Source of the DNA: Amycolatopsis decaplanina DSM 44594
GTDB lineage: Bacteria > Actinomycetota > Actinomycetes > Mycobacteriales > Pseudonocardiaceae
Length of the DNA: 64,000 bases
Direction of reading: 5' to 3'
Assembly: GCF_000342005.1 (NCBI RefSeq)
Contig: NZ_AOHO01000075.1
Location: 124,001-188,000, forward strand
Shown piece by piece: positions 61,467 through 64,000 of the stretch. The translations under genes were made by a program, and so were the position numbers. The notes under the pieces were generated by a model. It was not told the origin of the DNA. It was given only the letters and a program-made list of their open reading frames with translations, and did not search any database. Position 1 is the first letter of the stretch; every line of letters begins with the position of its first letter.

Positions 61467-61999
61467 TCATCCAACCGGAGATGGCCGAGGTGCTCGTCTC
61501 GTTCGGGACAGCCGCCCGGGCGACGGCGCCGGTGTCACGCCTGCCCATACCGCTCGGCGTGCCCGTGTCACCGCCCCCGGCGCTGCGCGACGTCGTCGCC
61601 CGTCGTCGCCGGAGCACCGAGCTGGTGATCTCCACCCGCTCGATCCCGGGAATGCGCGACGGCGTGAGCGTGGCGCACGAGGACGGCACATTCGGCCATC
61701 TCGGCCCCGGACATCAGGATCTCGCACCCGGGACCGCGGTCCTCTCCCTGCTGGGTGACATCGAAACGGCCGTCGCCACGCACGGTGGGCATGGCTACCG
61801 GATGCTGCTCACCGCCGCGGGGAGACAGTGCGCGGCGATGGCCCGCGCCGCCGCGCGGGCGGGTCTGAGCGCCGAGCGTTGCCGCCCGGTTTCGTTCGGG
61901 GATTTGAGGTCGCTGGTCCCGGCCGACGGCGCCGGTCGCGCGATCCTTTGCGGACTGTCGCTCCGTGCGACGTCACCGCGGCGATGGGACGTGGAATGA
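61463..61999 (+). CDS. Short nitroreductase/SagB-like protein
   Basis: 178 residues, with ATGA overlaps on both sides. LRDVVARRRRSTELV resembles the FMN-binding start of SagB/TbtE-type azoline dehydrogenases. The end (AAGRQCAAMARAAARAGLSAERCRP..., GRAILCGLSLRATSP) resembles their C-terminus. Full enzymes have 200-500 residues, so the core is reduced. It may be a partial dehydrogenase working with the E1-like protein, or a structural relic. Whether it binds FMN is uncertain. Confidence 0.55.
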   Translation: MIIQPEMAEVLVSFGTAARATAPVSRLPIPLGVPVSPPPALRDVVARRRRSTELVISTRSIPGMRDGVSVAHEDGTFGHLGPGHQDLAPGTAVLSLLGDIETAVATHGGHGYRMLLTAAGRQCAAMARAAARAGLSAERCRPVSFGDLRSLVPADGAGRAILCGLSLRATSPRRWDVE

Positions 62000-62829
62000 A
62001 CGGGTACGAATGGTGGTACGCCCGGCTGTATCCGGGCGCGGTTTCCGGTATGGACACCGTCGCGGCGGGAGCGAGCCGGTGGGCGAAGCGGACCGCCGGA
62101 GAGATCGACGCGAGGTGCTGGTACTTCATCCGCTACCTCGATGCGACCGGTGTCCACATCAGACTCCGCATCCAGGCGGACCCGGACGCGCTGGACACGC
62201 TGGACGAGCGAAGCGGCCCGCTGCGTGAACTCGTCGCCACGACCGACCGGCCGCCGGCCCCTGAGCACCGGCGGCTCATTCCCGAAGCGGGCGCGCTCGA
62301 CACCCCGGGGCCGTCCGGTGTCCGGCTCGGCTGCTACGAACCGGAAATCGACAAGTACGGCCGTGACCACCTTCCCGACGCCGAAACCGCCTTCCAGGAC
62401 TCGAGTGAGCTGATGCTCGACCTCGACGCGACGAGCAAGGCACAGCCCGGCGCACGCGCCGGGCTCGCCGCCCGTCTGATGCGCGAGGCCGCGGCCGCGG
62501 TACTCACCGAAGCGGAGATCCGCGAATTCTGGCCGTTCCACCGCAACTACTGGGGCGAGCATCTGCGTCTGCTCAGGCAGTCCAAGGCGGCTCTGCAGAA
62601 GCGGCTCGACACCGTTGTCACCACGATCGGGAATCATCCGCCCACCGAGACCGAGATCGACCTCCTGCGCGCCTGGAGCGACCGGCTGGCGCGCCGGATA
62701 CACGCGACCGCGCCATCACGGCGTTCGCGGCTGTTCTTCCACCACCTGCACATGAGCATGAACCGGCTTGGCTATCTGCCCGCCGAGGAAGCCATGATCG
62801 GGCTGGCCATGATCGGAGGCGGAAAATGA
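61996..62829 (+). CDS. Stand-alone SpaB_C / thiopeptide-type biosynthesis protein
   Basis: 277 residues from ATG 61996 (ATGA with the previous stop). WWYARLYPG, CWYFIRYLDATGVHIRLRIQ, CYEPEIDKYG, FWPFHRNYWGEHLRLL and FFHHLHMSMNRLG are the family landmarks. Stand-alone SpaB_C proteins either eliminate glutamate from glutamylated Ser/Thr (TbtC) or form the thiopeptide pyridine ring by [4+2] (TbtD). Only one is seen here. A glutamylating LanB N-domain, needed for the TbtC role, is missing from this operon but present twice in block A. Overlaps the LuxR gene (ATGA). Confidence 0.85.
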   Translation: MNGYEWWYARLYPGAVSGMDTVAAGASRWAKRTAGEIDARCWYFIRYLDATGVHIRLRIQADPDALDTLDERSGPLRELVATTDRPPAPEHRRLIPEAGALDTPGPSGVRLGCYEPEIDKYGRDHLPDAETAFQDSSELMLDLDATSKAQPGARAGLAARLMREAAAAVLTEAEIREFWPFHRNYWGEHLRLLRQSKAALQKRLDTVVTTIGNHPPTETEIDLLRAWSDRLARRIHATAPSRRSRLFFHHLHMSMNRLGYLPAEEAMIGLAMIGGGK

Positions 62830-63839
62830 CCACCGAAGTCGAACCGACACCGTCCCTCGCCGGGACATCGATGCCGCGGTTGAGCCCCGAAGCGATCAGG
62901 CTCTATCACCAGATCGTGCTCAACCCCGGCATTCTCGGGGCCGACACCACGCGCGGACGAGATGACGACACGAGCGAGGCCATCGCACAGCTCGCCGAAA
63001 GCGGGTTGGTCCGGCCCGCCCCCGGAAACGGCTGGGAGGCGGTCAATCCGGGGCTCGCCGTGGACGCGCTCGCCCGCCGGACCCAACACGTCCTGGTCGA
63101 CCACCTGCTCCAGATCTCCGCCCTCGGGCGGCACTTCACCCTGTTGCACGGTGTCGACTCGGAGCGCGGGAACGGTTCGGCCACCTTGTTCGAGCCGGTC
63201 GCCACCGAACACGAGGCTCACGCGTTCCTCGCCGAGCATCTCCGAACCGGTCCGCAAAACCTCTTCGCGTGTTCAGGGGGCCCGGGGCCCGGCTTCGCCG
63301 ACTGCGGGGTCGGTGCCTTGCTCACACCGGCACTGATCCCGCCCGGCCGTCAGGTGCACCTGGTGTTACCGCATGGGAGCACGCTTCGCCCCCAGTTCAC
63401 CGAACACCGCGCGATCCGGGTCCGGAGCTGCCGTCAGATCCCCCTCACGGCCGTCGCCGCGGGCCCTTCGGCCGGCGCGCTGGCGCTGCCCGCTTCCGGC
63501 CCGTCCTCCCCCGCACGGCGGTTCTTCGTCTACCAGCATCCGGCCGCCCACGCGGTGGTCAAGACGCTGCTGGACTCCCTGTGGTCCTTCTCCGTACCTC
63601 TTCACGCGCAGATACCGCCGCCGGCCGGGATACACCGGGCCATCGTCGGCTTGCTCGCGATGGGCAAGAAAGACGAGAACATCGCCCGCCACCTCGGTCT
63701 CGGGCTCCGCACCACGCGTAAGCACATCGCCGACATCCTCAAGACGCTGGGCGCGCGCAGCAGACTCGAAGCCGGTGTGCTGGCCGAGCGGAACGGCTGG
63801 CTGGACCCGCCCGCCGAAACCACGGAAGGTCGTCTCTGA
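62826..63839 (+). CDS. LuxR-type regulator of the TOMM operon
   Basis: 337 residues. The N-terminal part is helical and winged (LSPEAIRLYHQIVLNP, IAQLAESGLVRPAPGN), the middle is a TrmB/phospholipase-D-like region, and the C-terminal LuxR HTH reads HRAIVGLLAMGKKDENIARHLGLGLRTTRKHIADILKTLG. Related regulators accompany thiopeptide and other TOMM clusters. Codon 181 is TTA (63366), a bldA-dependent switch like the one in the STAND regulator. It is the last gene of the coupled operon. Confidence 0.85.
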   Translation: MTTEVEPTPSLAGTSMPRLSPEAIRLYHQIVLNPGILGADTTRGRDDDTSEAIAQLAESGLVRPAPGNGWEAVNPGLAVDALARRTQHVLVDHLLQISALGRHFTLLHGVDSERGNGSATLFEPVATEHEAHAFLAEHLRTGPQNLFACSGGPGPGFADCGVGALLTPALIPPGRQVHLVLPHGSTLRPQFTEHRAIRVRSCRQIPLTAVAAGPSAGALALPASGPSSPARRFFVYQHPAAHAVVKTLLDSLWSFSVPLHAQIPPPAGIHRAIVGLLAMGKKDENIARHLGLGLRTTRKHIADILKTLGARSRLEAGVLAERNGWLDPPAETTEGRL

Positions 63840-63851
63840 GCTCTCGGCCGG

Positions 63852-64000
63852 TCACCCGGGCAGGGCGAGAGCATCCAGCAAGCACGCGGCGAACTCCTCG
63901 GGCAGCCCCAGCATTCCGCCGTGATCACCGGGAAACACCACGGGTCGGAGGTCCAGTCGCTCGGCGAGCAGTACCGCGGTCCGGTACGCGAACTGGCCTT
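63852..64000 (-). CDS. Alpha/beta-hydrolase, C-terminal part, cut by window edge
   Basis: The last 49 codons are visible: FAYRTAVLLAERLDLRPVVF, then PGDHGGMLGLPEEFAACLLD, ending TGA at 63852. The GDHGG segment carries the catalytic His and the adjoining pattern is the usual end of alpha/beta-hydrolases. The rest lies right of the window. It is convergent with the LuxR gene, so it belongs to another transcript. Confidence 0.7.
   Translation of the reverse strand, partial: GQFAYRTAVLLAERLDLRPVVFPGDHGGMLGLPEEFAACLLDALALPG

Noticed and set aside
1..64000. CRISPR arrays, rRNA, tRNA and origins
   Set aside because: No regularly spaced repeats, conserved RNA segments or DnaA-box clusters were seen on reading both strands.

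Overview
The window is high-GC (about 70%) actinomycete DNA. The short, translationally coupled operons, rare TTA codons confined to a few biosynthetic and regulatory genes, an MbtH protein, a subtilisin-inhibitor-family protein and an AfsR-like regulator point to a filamentous actinobacterium. Pseudonocardiales such as Amycolatopsis is my guess, but I cannot prove the genus. Nearly all of it is specialised metabolism, in three blocks separated by scars of mobile DNA.

Block A (1-29157) is a non-ribosomal peptide cluster. On the minus strand an operon runs from 6903 leftwards: ornithine-carbamoyltransferase-like enzyme, LanB-like protein, PLP lyase, second LanB-like protein, SbnB-like dehydrogenase (cut by the window edge). 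Two LuxR-type regulators run the other way. NRPS1 (C-A-PCP-C-A-PCP-TE; codes read as Thr and Asn, with a cysteine thioesterase) is coupled to an amidase. An exporter, an SbnA-like Dap synthase, MbtH, a SyrP-like oxygenase, NRPS2 (C-A-PCP-C-A-PCP), a free A domain and a free PCP complete it. SbnA plus SbnB make L-2,3-diaminopropionate (Dap). A carbamoyltransferase with an altered ornithine-binding motif beside them suggests ureidoalanine (albizziine), a glutamine analogue.

29158-34117 holds an ordinary secreted serine hydrolase, a permease, a truncated two-component pair, an IS256-family transposase tail, a subtilisin-inhibitor-like protein with an unusual reactive site, and a decayed recombinase-like fragment.

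Block B (34118-54642) has a second complete Dap/ureido set (OTC-like, SbnA, SbnB). It shares an eight-gene minus-strand operon with a CDGSH protein, a haem-oxygenase-like diiron oxidase, asparagine synthetase and a LysE exporter. Divergent from it is a seven-gene operon: PaaK-like ligase, alpha/alpha-toroid protein, Pro-1 tautomerase, ACP, truncated AMP ligase, amidase, class II DAHP synthase. A MarR regulator and an SDR / MFS / MIO aminomutase (tyrosine aminomutase-like) / aldo-keto reductase operon follow. Matching palindromes before the seven-gene operon and between marR and the SDR gene suggest one MarR regulon.

Block C (54668-64000) begins with a broken IS5-type transposase and a small secreted-protein gene. 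It then has an AfsR-like STAND regulator and a tightly overlapping thiazole/oxazole (TOMM, thiopeptide-like) operon: azoline YcaO, ocin-ThiF/E1-like partner, short nitroreductase-like protein, stand-alone SpaB_C protein, LuxR regulator. No precursor peptide and no LanB N-domain gene lie here; the only LanB N-domains in the window are the two in block A, more than 50 kb away.
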